This document shows, piece after piece, positions 54,239-64,000 of a DNA stretch of 64,000 nucleotides; the first letter of the stretch is position 1, and every line of letters starts with the position of its first letter. The DNA is from Phytohabitans flavus (GTDB lineage Bacteria > Actinomycetota > Actinomycetes > Mycobacteriales > Micromonosporaceae), in NCBI RefSeq assembly GCF_011764545.1, contig NZ_AP022870.1, forward strand, positions 620,001 to 684,000, read 5' to 3'. Position numbers and translations under genes: made by a program. The notes under the pieces were generated by a model. It had not been told where the DNA came from. It saw only the letters and a program-made list of their open reading frames with translations, and did no database searches.

Positions 54239-57200
54239 ATGGTGAAGCGCTGGGGGCGTGGGAAGGGCGAGGAGCCTGTCGACGAGCCGGTGAGCGGCGA
54301 GGAGACCGGCTGGCTCGACGACCTGCGCACGGCCAAGGAGGAAGGCGCCGCGATCGGCCCGGGTGCCGCGGGCGCCTCCGCCTACGCGAAGCTCCCCACC
54401 GGCGAGGACGAGAACGCCGGCGAGGACGGCTGGCCCGCCCCCGGCGCTCCGGGCCCTGGCCCGGGCATGCCGCCACACCCGGCGGACCGGCCCGCGGCAC
54501 GGCCGCCGAGCGGTCCGGGTGGCCGCGCGGTCCCACCGCCCGCCGGCCCTCCGGTCATGGCCGGCCCCGGACCTGAGCCGCCGCGCTCCCGCCACCCCGA
54601 GCCGATGCCCCGGCCGGCTATGGCGACCAGGGGCGCTACGACGAGCCAGTGCCCGGCCGCCGCTTCGACGGAGCGCCCCCGCCCGGCCGCTTCGACGAGC
54701 CGCCGAACGGCGCCCGTGCCGGCGGCCCACCCCGGCGCGGCGACGCCCCCGGGTTCGAGCAAGTCATGCCGGTGGCCGGCCCCGATGGCCCTCGGTTCGA
54801 CGGGGCGGTTCCGCCCGGCCGCTTTGACGGCGGCGGCGCTCCGGGCCGGTACGGCGACACCGGCGACATCGCCGGCGCGGGCCGCGGCGGCCGCCACGGC
54901 GACACGGGCGAGATCACCGGCCCAGGACGCGGTGGTCGGCACGGCGACACGGGCGACGTCATGGCGCCCGGCCCGCGCGGCCCTGGCCGGCACGGCGACA
55001 CCGGGGACGTGATGGGCCCGGGCCGGCACGGCACCGGCGGCAGCGCCGGCCGGCACGGCGACGCAGGCGACCCGATGGGCGCCAGCCGGCCCGGCGACAC
55101 CGGCGACGTGATGGGCGCTGGCCGGCACGGCGACACCGGGGATGTGGGTGGCGCTGGCCGGCACGGCACCGGCGACGGCGCTGGCCGGCACGGTGGCACG
55201 GGCGATGTGATGGGCGCTGGCCGGCACGGCGACGCGGCTGGCGCTGGCCGCCGTGGCGACACGGGCGACATCACCGGCTCGGGCCGGCGTGGTGGCCGGC
55301 ACGGCGACACCGGCGACGTGATGGGCGGCGGCCGGCACGGTGGCCCGGACGACATGGGCTCGGGCCGGCACGGTGGCGTTCCCGCCCCAGGGCGCCCGGG
55401 TGACACCGGGGGTTCCCGGCGGTACCTCCCGCCGCCCGCCACGGCGAGCCGGACCCGCGGCGTCCCGACGGCGGCCCCCGCAACCGCTTCGACACGGCGG
55501 CCCCGCCCGACCAGGCGTTCCCGCCCCGTCACGGCGAGCCGGCGGCGCCCCGCCACGGTGCGGCCCCCGCAGCCGGCAGGCATGGCGAGCCGGCGCCTCC
55601 CGGCCGCTTCGCGGATGGCCCTCGGCACGGCGAGCCCGTTCAGGTCCGGCCCGGGGAACCCGACACCGGCGGCTTCCAGGCCATAGCGGCGTTCGGCCAG
55701 GGGCGCCCCTCGGAGACCGCGATCCCGGCGTCCGGCAACGCGCCCGACCTGCCGCCGCCCTCCGACCCAGCGCGCGACGGCGGCCGGGGCGACGGCCCGC
55801 TGCCCGGCACTCGCGCTTCCCGCCACGCCGACGCCCAGTCCGCGGCACCGCCCGGCACCGCACCGGACGACCTCGACGGACCAGCCATGCCGCCGCGTCC
55901 CCGCTCCCGCACCGGCGGACGTGGGGACGCGCGGGGTGAGCGGGCCGGAGGCGGGGCGCGTTCCCGCTGGGGCGACCAGGACGGCACCGGTGGTGGCCAG
56001 CGCCTCCCGGACCCGGCGGCAGGCCCCGACGGCTGGGTCGAACCGGACGGCCGCGGCTCGGCACACGCGGCCCAGTCCGGCCCGCCGACCTCCCGCCCAC
56101 CGATGCCGGACCTGCCGCCCCGGGCTTCGCCGACGGGCCGGAGGGGTCGCGCCGGCGTGCGCCGGGCGGACCGGCCGGCCACGACACCGGCGACCTGGCC
56201 GGCGGACGCCGTCGCGGCGCGCCGGATTACGACACGGGCGAGGTGGCAGGCCCGGATGGTGGTCGCCGCCGCGGGGCGCCTGGCCATGACACGGGCGAGA
56301 TTGCAGGCCCGGATGGTGGGCGTCGCCGTGGGGCGCCCGGCTATGACACGGGCGAGGTCGCGGGGCCGGATGGCGGTCGGCGCCGCGGGGCGCCCGGCCA
56401 CGACACAGGCGAGGTGCCAGGCCCGGATGGTGGTCGCCGCCGCGGGGCGCCTGGCCATGACACGGGCGAGATTGCAGGCCCGGATGGTGGGCGTCGCCGA
56501 GGTCGCGGCCCGGGTGGGCCGGGCGGCTACGACACCGGAGACATCGCCGACACCGACGGCGGGCGCCGACGGGCCGGCAACCAGGGCACGGGTGAGCCTG
56601 GTCCGCGCCCCCGATGGACGACGACATCGAGGGCTTCGCCGGACCTGGCGGCCGCCCGCGCGGCAGCCGTGGGGTCGGGCGCCCACGCCCGCCTGTCGGC
56701 CAGGCCGGACCTGACGCGGGCCCCGGTCCCCGTCGCGGTCCTGGCGCCGCACCCGTCTCGGACGGCGGTCCGGGCGCACCCGCCGGGCGCGCCGCACCCG
56801 TCGCTCCGCCGGTGGTGCCGGGGCGGCAGGGAGCGACACCGCCGTCCGGTCCGCGCCCCGGTGGTGGTCGCCCGCCGATGGACCAGGCCGGACCGGGCGC
56901 GGGCTTCGGGCCGCAGGCGCAGTCCGGCCCGCGTCCACCCTTCGGGCAGGACGGACCACCTGGGCCACGTGGACCGCTGGGCCCCAACGGCCGCCCAGGT
57001 GCGCAAGACGGCCCGGGGATGGCCGACGGCCCCGGCATGGCGGCCGGGCCACGCGTTCCCAGCGGGCCGGGACGGCCAGCCGGCCCACGTGCCGGCGGCG
57101 GTCCGAATGGCCCAGGAGCGGGTGGCGGACCGGGTGGCCCCGGAGCCAGCGGGCCCGCGGTGCCGGGTGGACCAGGCGTTCCGGGCGGACCCGGCATGCC

Positions 57201-59508
57201 CGGCGGACCCGGCATGAGTGGACCCGGAGTGCCCGGTGGACCCGGCGTTCCGGGCGGACGGGGCATGGGCGGACCCGGAGTGCCCGGTGGACCCGGCGTT
57301 CCGGGCGGACCGGGCATGGGTGGACCAGGCGTGCCGGGTGGACCCGGTGTTCCCGGTGGACCTGGCGTGCCGGGCGGACCTGGCGTGCCGAGCGGACCCG
57401 GTGTTCCGGGTGGACCTGGCGGCCCGGGTGGACCGCGAGTGCCGGGCGGCCCACGCGCCGGCCGGGCTGGTGGTCGCTCGGGGCCAGCGGGCCAGGCATT
57501 CCCCGACGGCGCGGACATGGCGGACGGGCCCGGAATGCCGGCCGGTCCGGCGGGACGGGCCAGGACACCGGGCGGCGGACCACTTACCGACGGCCCCGCC
57601 GGGCGTGGCGGGATACCCGACGACCTGCGTCCGGGCGGCCGTGCCGCGGGACCAGACGACTTGCACCCGGGCTCCCGCGGCGCCGGACCGGACGACTTCC
57701 GTCCGGACGGGCGTGGCGGAGCACCGGATGACCTGCGCCCGGGTGGGCGCGGGGGAGCACCCGACGGGCCCGGCGGGCGTCCGGGCGGCGTCGACGGCCC
57801 CAACGGCGGACCGCACCGACCGGCCGGCCCGCGCGGCCCAGCCGGTGGCCCGGGTCCGAACGGCGGCGCCGGCATGGCGAGCGTCCCCGGCCCTGGCGGT
57901 CCGGGACGCGGTCCGGGCGGGCGTGGCCCCGGCGGCCTCGGCCCAGACGGGCGAGGCCCGGGCGGTCCAGGCCCGAACGAGCGCGGCGCCGGCGGCCTCG
58001 GCCCAGAGGGGCGCGGGTTCGGCGACCTCGGGCCGGACGGCGGCGGATTCGGCGGGCCTGGCCCGGACGGGCGTGGCCCCGGCGGTCCAGGCGGGCGTGG
58101 CCCAAGGGGACCGGAGTCGGACGGGCGCGGAGCCGGGCCTGACGGGCGTGGACCTGGCGGCCCCGGCGGTCTTGGTCCAAGTGGGCTGGGAGCGGGTGGT
58201 CGTGGACCAGGCGGCCCTGGCGCGGATGGTCGCGGCCTGGGGCCTGACGGGCGTGGGCCTGGCGGGCCGGGCAGCCTTGGGCCGGGCGGCCTTGGCTCTG
58301 ATGGGCCGGGTGCGGACGGGCGTGGACCCGGCGGGCCGGGCGGGCCCGGCGGAGGGCGTGGGCCGGCAGGGGCGCGCGGGCGGGGTCCCGCAGGTGGCCC
58401 ACCCGGCCCTGACCAGCCGGGAGACGGCCCGGGAGCGCGGGGAGCCGTACGGGTACCAGGCGGCGTGGACGGGCCGGGACCGGTACGGGCGGCCGCGGCG
58501 GCACCTGTCGCGCCGCCGGGGGTTGCCGGAGCGGCGGCTGTGGCGGCGGTGCCGGGAACCGCGCCCGGGCGGGCTGGCGTGCCCATGCCGGGCGGCGCAC
58601 CGGCGGGGCCGCGGGCCGGCCGTGCCGCGGCGCCCGTCGAGGGGCAGGTCGCGCCGCCGGGGAGTCCGGTCGGGTTCCTGGGCAGCCCCGGTGGGCCGCC
58701 TGGAAGTCCGGCCGGTGACGCCGAGCCGGTCGCCGTCGCGCGCGCTTCGGTCGCGCCGCCCGCCGAGCCGGGGGTACGCGCGACCCGTCCGGCGGTGCCG
58801 GTCAATGGGGCGGGGGACGGACCTGATTCCGTACCAGATGAATCGCTGGACCGCGATGGTGGTCCTGGGCCGGCGGAGGCCCGGGAGCAGCGGACCTGGC
58901 GCGTCGTCGCCCTTGTCGTCGCGAGCCTGATCGTGCTGGGGGCGCTGCCGCTGTACTTCGGCATCCGCACCGCCACCCGCGACCCGGTCCTCAACTCCCT
59001 CGACGCCCTCAACCTCCCTGGTTGGGCGGCCGTCGGCGTGCAGGACGCGGTCAGCGGCAGCCGGTGGTGCCTTGTGGACTGCCGCTTCCGCGAGCGGACC
59101 GCGCAGTCGCAGCAGGGGCCGGACGAGACCACGCAGGTGTACGAGGCGGCGCTGAGCGAGGCCGGCTGGCAGCGCTGGGAGGCCGCGAAGCTCTGCCCCG
59201 AGCAGCCCATGCCCGGGCACTACACGTGCTGGACGCGGGATGAGCTCACCCTCGACCTGTGGGTGCGGCCGCCCTCGTGCGCGGCGGCACAGCAGCCGAC
59301 CGACGGCCCGCCACCGGCGACCCCGCCACCGGCCGGGCCGGATGGGAAGTGCGAGGGTTCCGTGGTGTCCGTGAAGGTGCGCAACGCCATCGACGACGAC
59401 CGGGTCAAGACGGGACCGAGCACCGACCCCTCGTTGACTGGTGAGGACCCCGATCCGGTGTTCACCGATGATCCGCTTCTGGACGATCCGACGCCAGCCG
59501 CCTCCTGA
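54239..59508 (+). CDS. Giant low-complexity, collagen-like single-pass membrane protein (four apparent frameshifts)
   Basis: Four in-series open frames join if one base is restored near each of 54616, 55433, 56123 and 56610, giving about 1,756 residues. The N-terminus ([20 protein letters not shown]) is acidic and soluble. It is followed by [15 protein letters not shown] repeats, a 19-residue [19 protein letters not shown] tandem array, and a long Gly-Pro region with collagen-like G-x-P runs ([16 protein letters not shown]). One membrane helix ([20 protein letters not shown]) precedes a ~170-residue extracellular domain with six cysteines (WCLVDC, LCPEQ, YTCW). With no signal peptide the repeats should face the cytoplasm. 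The function is unknown; a scaffold or cell-division/wall linker is conceivable. The sequence breaks lie in repetitive GC-rich DNA and are probably errors. Confidence 0.75.
54841..55400 (+). repeat. [15 protein letters not shown] coding repeats
   Basis: About a dozen degenerate units based on GGCCGGCACGGCGACACC encode the peptide (G/A)[11 protein letters not shown] and variants within the giant gene. The spacing is irregular (8-19 residues). Confidence 0.7.
56231..56515 (+). repeat. 57-bp tandem array (five units) in the giant gene
   Basis: GACACGGGCGAG-type words start at 56231, 56288, 56345, 56402 and 56459, exactly 57 bp apart, each unit encoding 19 residues with [12 protein letters not shown]. 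Units 1 and 4, and 2 and 5, are more alike than neighbours, pointing to duplication of a 171-bp block. Confidence 0.85.
57120..57480 (+). repeat. Collagen-like Gly-Pro repeats
   Basis: Runs of Gly-x-Pro triplets ([11 protein letters not shown] and similar) include a 51-bp near-identical period starting at about 57220, 57271 and 57322. The triplet phase slips at GMG-GPG joins, so the run is collagen-like rather than continuous collagen. Confidence 0.75.
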
Positions 59509-59584
59509 CCCGGCGGGCGCCCGTCACTGACGGTAGGGTCTGCACGTTGGCGGATTGGGTGACTCCGGGCCGAGGAGGACGGGC

Positions 59585-60064
59585 GTGACAGGTGGAGAGA
59601 TCGCTGCGCTGGTGGCGGCTGGTGCGTTCCTGATGCTCGTGCTGGTGCTGGCGGTGCCCATCCTGCGCCTGCGGCACACAGTGGACGCGGCGACCCGCGC
59701 CATCAACGACATCAACGACCGTACGGCGCCGTTGCTCGGCAACGTGAACACCACGATCGAGGGCGTCAACACCGCGTTGGGGCAGGTTCACACCACGTTG
59801 GACGGTGTAAACCTTCAGCTGGCCAAGGTGGACAACATCACCGGCCACGCGCAGAGCGTCACGGCCAATGTGGCCAACCTCGCCACCGTCGTGTCCTCCG
59901 CCGCGGCCAATCCGCTGGTCAAGGTGGCCGCGTTCGGGTACGGGGTGCGCCGCGCCGCCGCCGCCCGCCGCCACGCGGAGGAGGAGCGTGAGGTGCGTAC
60001 CACCCTCAAGGAGCGGCGTAAGGCGGCCCGCACGGCACGCAAGGCAGGACAGGCTATCGGCTGA
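59585..60064 (+). CDS. DUF948-family membrane protein
   Basis: The 159-residue protein has an N-terminal membrane helix (IAALVAAGAFLMLVLVLAVPIL), then a long heptad-rich segment (TTIEGVNTALGQVHTTLDGV) likely to be a coiled coil, and a basic tail (ERRKAARTARKAG). This is the layout of DUF948/YtxG-type general stress proteins. GTG at 59585 has GAGGAGG seven bases upstream. It precedes another small membrane protein and alaS, an order common in actinomycetes. Confidence 0.82.
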   Translation: MTGGEIAALVAAGAFLMLVLVLAVPILRLRHTVDAATRAINDINDRTAPLLGNVNTTIEGVNTALGQVHTTLDGVNLQLAKVDNITGHAQSVTANVANLATVVSSAAANPLVKVAAFGYGVRRAAAARRHAEEEREVRTTLKERRKAARTARKAGQAIG

Positions 60065-60108
60065 CCCCGGGGCGGGCGCGGTCGGCGGTACGGGGAAGGA
60101 TGAGGGCC

Positions 60109-60393
60109 ATGAGGCGGTTGCTCTGGTTGGGTATCGGACTGGCGGTTGGCGCGCTCGTGGTGCGCAAGGTCTCGCAAAAAGCCCAGTCGTACACACCGGG
60201 TGGCATCGCCACCTCGCTCTCGGAAACCGCTGGCGGGCTCGTGGAGTCCGTGCGTAGCTTCGTGGATGACGTCCGCGACGGCATGGCCGAGCGCGAGCAG
60301 CAGATCCACGAGGCGATCGAGGCGGGCGTCCACTTCGAGGACGACGGATTCAACGCGGACGACGAACTGATGACACGGGAAGGCAATCGATGA
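60109..60393 (+). CDS. Small membrane protein upstream of alaS (DUF6167-like)
   Basis: The 94-residue protein has one N-terminal helix ([15 protein letters not shown]), a lysine-rich turn ([14 protein letters not shown]) and an acidic amphipathic helix region ([19 protein letters not shown]). ATG at 60109 is preferred over the ATG at 60100, which abuts the GGAAGG ribosome site. It overlaps alaS by four bases. It probably works with the DUF948 protein; function unknown. Confidence 0.75.
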   Translation: MRRLLWLGIGLAVGALVVRKVSQKAQSYTPGGIATSLSETAGGLVESVRSFVDDVRDGMAEREQQIHEAIEAGVHFEDDGFNADDELMTREGNR

Positions 60394-63077
60394 AGACGGC
60401 GGAGATCAAGCGGCGGTTCCTGGCCCATTTCGCGGCCAATGGGCACACGGTTGTGCCCTCCGCTCCGCTGCCCGCCATCGAGGACCCCAACCTGCTGTTC
60501 ATCAACGCGGGCATGGTGCAGTTCGTGCCCTACTTCCTGGGTCAGCGCACGCCGCCCTACGACCGCGCGGCGAGTGTGCAGAAGTGCATCCGTACGCCGG
60601 ATATCGACGAGGTCGGCAAGACCAGCCGGCATGGCACGTTCTTCCAGATGAACGGCAACTTCTCGTTCGGTGACTACTTCAAGGCGGGTGCGATCCCGCT
60701 GGCGTGGGAGCTGGCGACCAAGCCGGTGTCCGAGGGCGGGTTCGGGCTGGATGCGGAGAAGATCTGGGCGACCGTCTATCTGGACGACGACGAGGCGATC
60801 GAGCTGTGGCACAAGACGGTGGGCCTGCCGTTGGATCGGATCGTGCGTCGGGGCAAGCGGGACAACTACTGGTCGATGGGTATCCCCGGGCCGGCGGGCC
60901 CGTGTTCGGAGCTGTACTACGACCGCGGCCCGAACTACGGTCCCGACGGTGGGCCGGATGTGGACGAGGACCGGTTCCTGGAGTTCTGGAACCTGGTGTT
61001 CATGCAGTACGAGATCGCGGATGTGAAGTCCAAGGAGGACTTCCGGGTCGTCAGCGAGCTGCCGCAGAAGAACATCGACACCGGCATGGGCCTGGAGCGG
61101 ATGGCGTCGATCCTGCAGGGTGTCGACAACCTGTACGAGATCGACGAGGTGCGCCCGATCCTGGCGCTGGCGGCGGAGCTGACCGGCCGGGAGTACGGCG
61201 CGAAGTCCGGCCACGTGGCGGGCGAGTCGCACCCCGACGACGTACGGCTGCGGGTGATCGCCGACCACGTGCGCACCTCGCTGATGCTGATCGGTGACGG
61301 CGTGACCCCCTCCAACGAGGGGCGCGGCTACGTGCTGCGCCGCATCATGCGCCGGGCGATCCGGTCGATCCGGCTGCTCGGGTGGCAGGAGCCGGCGCTA
61401 CCGCTGCTGCTGCCGGTGGCGCGGGACTGCATGTCGCCGTCCTACCCCGAGCTGGCGAGCGACTTCGACCGGATCTCGCAGTACGCGTACGCGGAGGAGG
61501 ACGCCTTCCTGTCCACGCTGCGCGCGGGCACGACGATCCTCGACACCGCGATCTCCACCGCCAAGCAGCAGGGCAGCCCGACGCTGAGCGGTGACCAGGC
61601 GTTCCAGCTGCACGACACGTACGGCTTCCCGATCGACCTCACCCTGGAGATCGCGGCGGAGCAGGGGCTCTCGGTCGACCATGAGGGCTTCCGCCAGCTG
61701 ATGACGGACCAGCGGGCGCGGGCGAAGGCGGACGCGCAGGCGCGCAAGACTGGCCACGCCGACCTCTCCTCGTACCGGGCGGCGCTCGACGGCGGCGGGC
61801 CGGTGGAGTTCACCGGGTACCACGAGGTGGCGCGCGAGTCGCGGGTGCGCTCGGTGCTCAGCGCGGGCGGCGCGGCGCTGCTCGCGGCCGGCGAGGGGGA
61901 GCAGATCGAGCTGGTGCTCGACACGACCCCGTTCTACGCGGAGGGCGGCGGCCAGCAGGCCGACCAGGGCCTGATCACGGTCGGAAACGGCCAGGTCGAA
62001 GTCATCGACGTCCAGCAGCCGCTGCCCGGCCTGATCGTCCACAAGGCCCGCGTCGTGCGCGGCGAGGTCCGGCCGGGCGACACGGGGTACGCCGAGATCG
62101 ACGTCACCCGGCGCAAGGCGATCTCGCGGTCGCACACCGCCACCCACCTGGTCCACCAGACGATGCGCAACTTCCTCGGCGAGTCGGCGACCCAGGCGGG
62201 CTCGCTAAACGCCCCGGGCCGGCTGCGCTTCGACTTCAACACCCCCGGCGCGGTCCCGCCCAGCGTGCTGCACGACGTGGAGCAGCAGGTCAACGAGGTG
62301 CTGCTCGGCGACCTGGAGGTGCACGCGTTCATCACCTCGCAGGAGGAGGCGCGGCGGCTGGGTGCGATGGCGCTGTTCGGCGAGAAGTACGGCGACGAGG
62401 TGCGGGTCGTAGAGGTCGGCGACTACGCGCGCGAGCTGTGCGGCGGTACCCACGTGGCCCGCTCCGGCCAGCTCGGCCTGGTGAAGATCCTCTCGGAGGC
62501 GTCGATCGGCTCCGGGGTACGCCGCGTCGAGGCGCTGGTCGGCATCGACGCGTTTGGCTACCTCGCGCGCGAGCACCTGCTGGTGTCCCGGCTGGCGGAC
62601 CTCTACCGAGTGCCCAACGAGCAGGTCGCCGAGCGGGTCGAGCAGACCGTGACCCAGCTGCGCGACGCGGAGAAGGAGCTGGAGAAGCTCCGCGCCCAGC
62701 TCGTGCTCGGCGGTGCGGCGTCACTGGCGTCGTCGGCGCGCGAGGTGGGCGGCGGCATCGCGTACGTGGGCACCGAGGCGCCGGAGGGCGCGGGCGGCAA
62801 CGACGTGCGCACGCTGGCCCAGGAGATCCGCGGCAAAATCGACCCGGCCCGCCCCGCGGTGGTCGCGGTGACCGCCCGAGCCGGCGGCAAGGCGTCGCTG
62901 GTGGTCGCGGTCAACCAGGCCGCGCGCGGCCGCGGAGTCTCGGCGTCCGACCTGGTCAAGGGCGCGCTGTCCGGTCGCGGCGGCGGCAGCCCCGACCTGG
63001 CCCAGGGCGGCGGCCTGCCAGCCGATGAGGCGCCGCGCCTGCTCGCGTCGGTCGAGCAGGCGCTCACGACGGCCTAA
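60390..63077 (+). CDS. alaS: Alanyl-tRNA synthetase
   Basis: The 895-residue class II enzyme has motif [19 protein letters not shown] near the N-terminus, the tRNA-recognition region with [17 protein letters not shown], and the editing domain with zinc ligands HTATHLVH and ELCGGTHV. The C-terminal C-Ala domain ends [15 protein letters not shown]. Length is normal. It starts within the stop codon of the small membrane gene, so the three genes from 59585 form an operon ending in a strong hairpin. Confidence 0.97.
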   Translation: MKTAEIKRRFLAHFAANGHTVVPSAPLPAIEDPNLLFINAGMVQFVPYFLGQRTPPYDRAASVQKCIRTPDIDEVGKTSRHGTFFQMNGNFSFGDYFKAGAIPLAWELATKPVSEGGFGLDAEKIWATVYLDDDEAIELWHKTVGLPLDRIVRRGKRDNYWSMGIPGPAGPCSELYYDRGPNYGPDGGPDVDEDRFLEFWNLVFMQYEIADVKSKEDFRVVSELPQKNIDTGMGLERMASILQGVDNLYEIDEVRPILALAAELTGREYGAKSGHVAGESHPDDVRLRVIADHVRTSLMLIGDGVTPSNEGRGYVLRRIMRRAIRSIRLLGWQEPALPLLLPVARDCMSPSYPELASDFDRISQYAYAEEDAFLSTLRAGTTILDTAISTAKQQGSPTLSGDQAFQLHDTYGFPIDLTLEIAAEQGLSVDHEGFRQLMTDQRARAKADAQARKTGHADLSSYRAALDGGGPVEFTGYHEVARESRVRSVLSAGGAALLAAGEGEQIELVLDTTPFYAEGGGQQADQGLITVGNGQVEVIDVQQPLPGLIVHKARVVRGEVRPGDTGYAEIDVTRRKAISRSHTATHLVHQTMRNFLGESATQAGSLNAPGRLRFDFNTPGAVPPSVLHDVEQQVNEVLLGDLEVHAFITSQEEARRLGAMALFGEKYGDEVRVVEVGDYARELCGGTHVARSGQLGLVKILSEASIGSGVRRVEALVGIDAFGYLAREHLLVSRLADLYRVPNEQVAERVEQTVTQLRDAEKELEKLRAQLVLGGAASLASSAREVGGGIAYVGTEAPEGAGGNDVRTLAQEIRGKIDPARPAVVAVTARAGGKASLVVAVNQAARGRGVSASDLVKGALSGRGGGSPDLAQGGGLPADEAPRLLASVEQALTTA

Positions 63078-63099
63078 GGCCGCATACCGGACCTCTTGA

Positions 63100-63131
63100 C
63101 GACTCTCTGTCGCCCCGGCGGCAGAGAGTCG
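63100..63131 (+). terminator. alaS terminator hairpin
   Basis: CGACTCTCTG pairs with CAGAGAGTCG over 10 bp, with further inner pairs, 22 bp after the alaS stop codon. Confidence 0.75.
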
Positions 63132-63182
63132 CCTAGACCCGTCGGGGTCGGTCTGTCCACAAGCGCTTCTGCGGACCTTCAA

Positions 63183-63220
63183 TAGAGATTGAGCTACCGC
63201 GATGTCCGTTGTGGTCCGGA
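63183..63220 (+). repeat. Truncated end of the inverted-repeat element, copy C (downstream of alaS)
   Basis: GAGATTGAGCTACCGCGA followed by the YGTCCG and GGTCCGGACC words matches the left end of copy A, including the preceding bases. Similarity stops abruptly after GGACC at about 63220, where IS-related DNA begins. It lies 105 bp after alaS, in the same relation to its upstream gene as the other copies. Confidence 0.65.
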
Positions 63221-63231
63221 CCCAATGCCAC

Positions 63232-63876
63232 TCACCTTAGTTTGATCTTGGTGGTGGGTGGGTTGGTGTGGCGGGTGCCGGTGTCGTGGGGTTGTTTGAC
63301 TCGGTAGCTGTTGTGGCGCATGCGTTTGACGACGCGGGGGTAGCTGCGGTGGCGGTGTTGGTTGAGGTGTCGGTGGTGGGTGATGTCGGCGCCGATGGCG
63401 GCGATGAGGTGGTGGCGGTGGTCAGGGGGAAAATGCCGTCGGGTCTTGGACCCGACGGCGCAGGATACGCACGGTGCGGTGGAATTTGACCTGGTCGGGA
63501 TCGATGTCGGCTTCGGTGGCGGCCTGGCAGATCAGGGCGCTGATCGCGTAGTGGGTCAGCAGGTAGCCGTAGATTTCTTGGGTCACCATGGCCGGGCTTT
63601 TCGAGCGTAGGACCCGTCCGGGGCCGCGCAGGTGGGTTTTGAGTTGGCCGTTGCTGGTTTCGTGGTCCCACCGTTGGTGGTATGCCTCGGCCAGCACGGC
63701 GGCCGGGGCGTCGGCCGGGTCCAGGATGCTGGTGAGCAGGCTGATCGGTTCGTCGTTGTCCGCGCGGTCGGTGACCTGGTAGGACACGACCCGGGCGATG
63801 CGGGCGCGGTGCGGGTCGATGTCGGCGCGGGGTGGCCGGGTCACGGGCCAGCGCGAGGATCCGGTCACGTTCGCTT
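63232..63876 (-). pseudogene. IS4-type transposase remnant (C-terminal half, frameshifted)
   Basis: The reverse strand encodes VVSYQVTDRADNDEPISLL, then EAYHQRWDHETSNGQLKTHL with the conserved Y-x-R-W-x-E-like block, and QEIYGYLLTHYAISALI, characteristic of IS4-family DDE transposases. The C-terminal HRHRSYPRVVKRMRHNSYRV and a stop at 63232 are in another frame; one extra C in a C run near 63428 separates them. The N-terminal half with the first two catalytic acidic residues is missing, replaced by the end of another element at about 63877. It is therefore inactive. Confidence 0.75.
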
Positions 63877-63900
63877 GGGGCGTGTCAGATGTCTTGTGTA
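63877..63900. mobile_element. Possible end of a second insertion sequence
   Basis: GGGGCGTGTCAGATG marks the point where IS4 homology ends, and an open frame with a good ribosome site starts 57 bp further on. The position and GTGTCAGA word resemble insertion sequence termini, but the other end lies outside the window. Confidence 0.35.
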
Positions 63901-63933
63901 TGAGATCAACTTCAAGGTTGAGGGAGTACACGT

Positions 63934-64000
63934 ATGGACATGGCGAACGGGAAGCATCTGGTTGACGGCTCTGGCTTGGCGGGGGTTTCGGCGCGGGAGA
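63934..64000 (+). CDS. Start of an unidentified gene (cut by window edge)
   Basis: GAGGGAG lies 7 bases before an ATG that opens MDMANGKHLVDGSGLAGVSA and continues to the window end. Twenty-two codons are too few to identify it. Its place just inside a possible insertion sequence end suggests a transposase. Confidence 0.4.
   Translation, partial: MDMANGKHLVDGSGLAGVSARE

Noticed and set aside
57120..57480. Regular short repeats that could suggest a CRISPR array
   Set aside because: The repeats lie within an open reading frame, units are coding and contiguous, and there are no unique spacers.
54636..59210. A 1,524-codon open frame on the reverse strand, also Pro/Gly-rich
   Set aside because: It is the mirror of the repetitive GC-rich giant gene. 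It has no start signal, its codon third positions are not those expected, and the forward frame ends in a convincing membrane helix and cysteine domain.

Overview
The window is high-GC actinobacterial DNA. Its gene order follows the conserved actinomycete thrS-to-alaS segment, the same order as the M. tuberculosis region Rv2614c to Rv2555c: thrS, HIT protein, pgsA, patA, pimA, membrane protein, pdxS, pdxT, yebC, ruvCAB, yajC-secDF, apt, relA, cyclophilin, glyoxalase II-like protein, hisS, aspS, rarA, alaS. GC bias, frequent GTG/TTG starts, apparently leaderless promoters and abundant intergenic palindromes suggest a filamentous actinomycete, probably Micromonosporaceae. The family assignment is inference; no database search was possible.

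Layout. 1-3.9 kb: a two-component system (kinase cut by the window edge), a GH63-type glycosylglycerate hydrolase-like enzyme, and a cyclopropane fatty acid synthase-like methyltransferase. 3.9-15.5 kb: thrS, HIT protein, aldo/keto reductase, an EF-G paralogue on the opposite strand, the phosphatidylinositol mannoside start-up operon (pgsA-patA-pimA-membrane protein), PLP synthase (pdxST) and yebC. 15.5-21 kb is an accessory island: a VapBC pair with a frameshifted toxin, a beta-propeller lipoprotein, a regulator remnant, a class V aminotransferase, and a TetR-controlled DHA2 drug exporter whose promoter is bracketed by two palindromic operators. 21.2-35 kb: ruvCAB with a LexA-like box, yajC-secD-secF, apt, relA, two tandem membrane-anchored cyclophilins, a metallo-beta-lactamase-fold hydrolase and hisS.

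34.9-48.4 kb is a nitrogen block: a MarR regulator, a cytosolic AmiC/UrtA-like sensor, the urea transporter urtABCDE, a Ser/Thr kinase, a DoxX protein, and urease ureABCFGD on the opposite strand. Urea imported by Urt would be cleaved by the urease; UreG carries a histidine-rich N-terminus and no ureE is visible. 48.6-63 kb: aspS, small genes, rarA, a giant low-complexity and collagen-like membrane protein of about 1,750 residues, two small membrane proteins and alaS. The right edge holds nested insertion sequence remnants.

Two things stand out. First, a family of non-coding elements with about 58-bp inverted termini lies just downstream of relA, aspS and (truncated) alaS; I do not recognise it as a described family. 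Second, eight apparent single-base losses, many in or beside G/C runs, break vapC, secD, apt, hisS and the giant gene (four times). Because hisS and secD are normally indispensable, most of these are more likely sequence errors than real mutations. No tRNA, rRNA, CRISPR array or prophage was seen.
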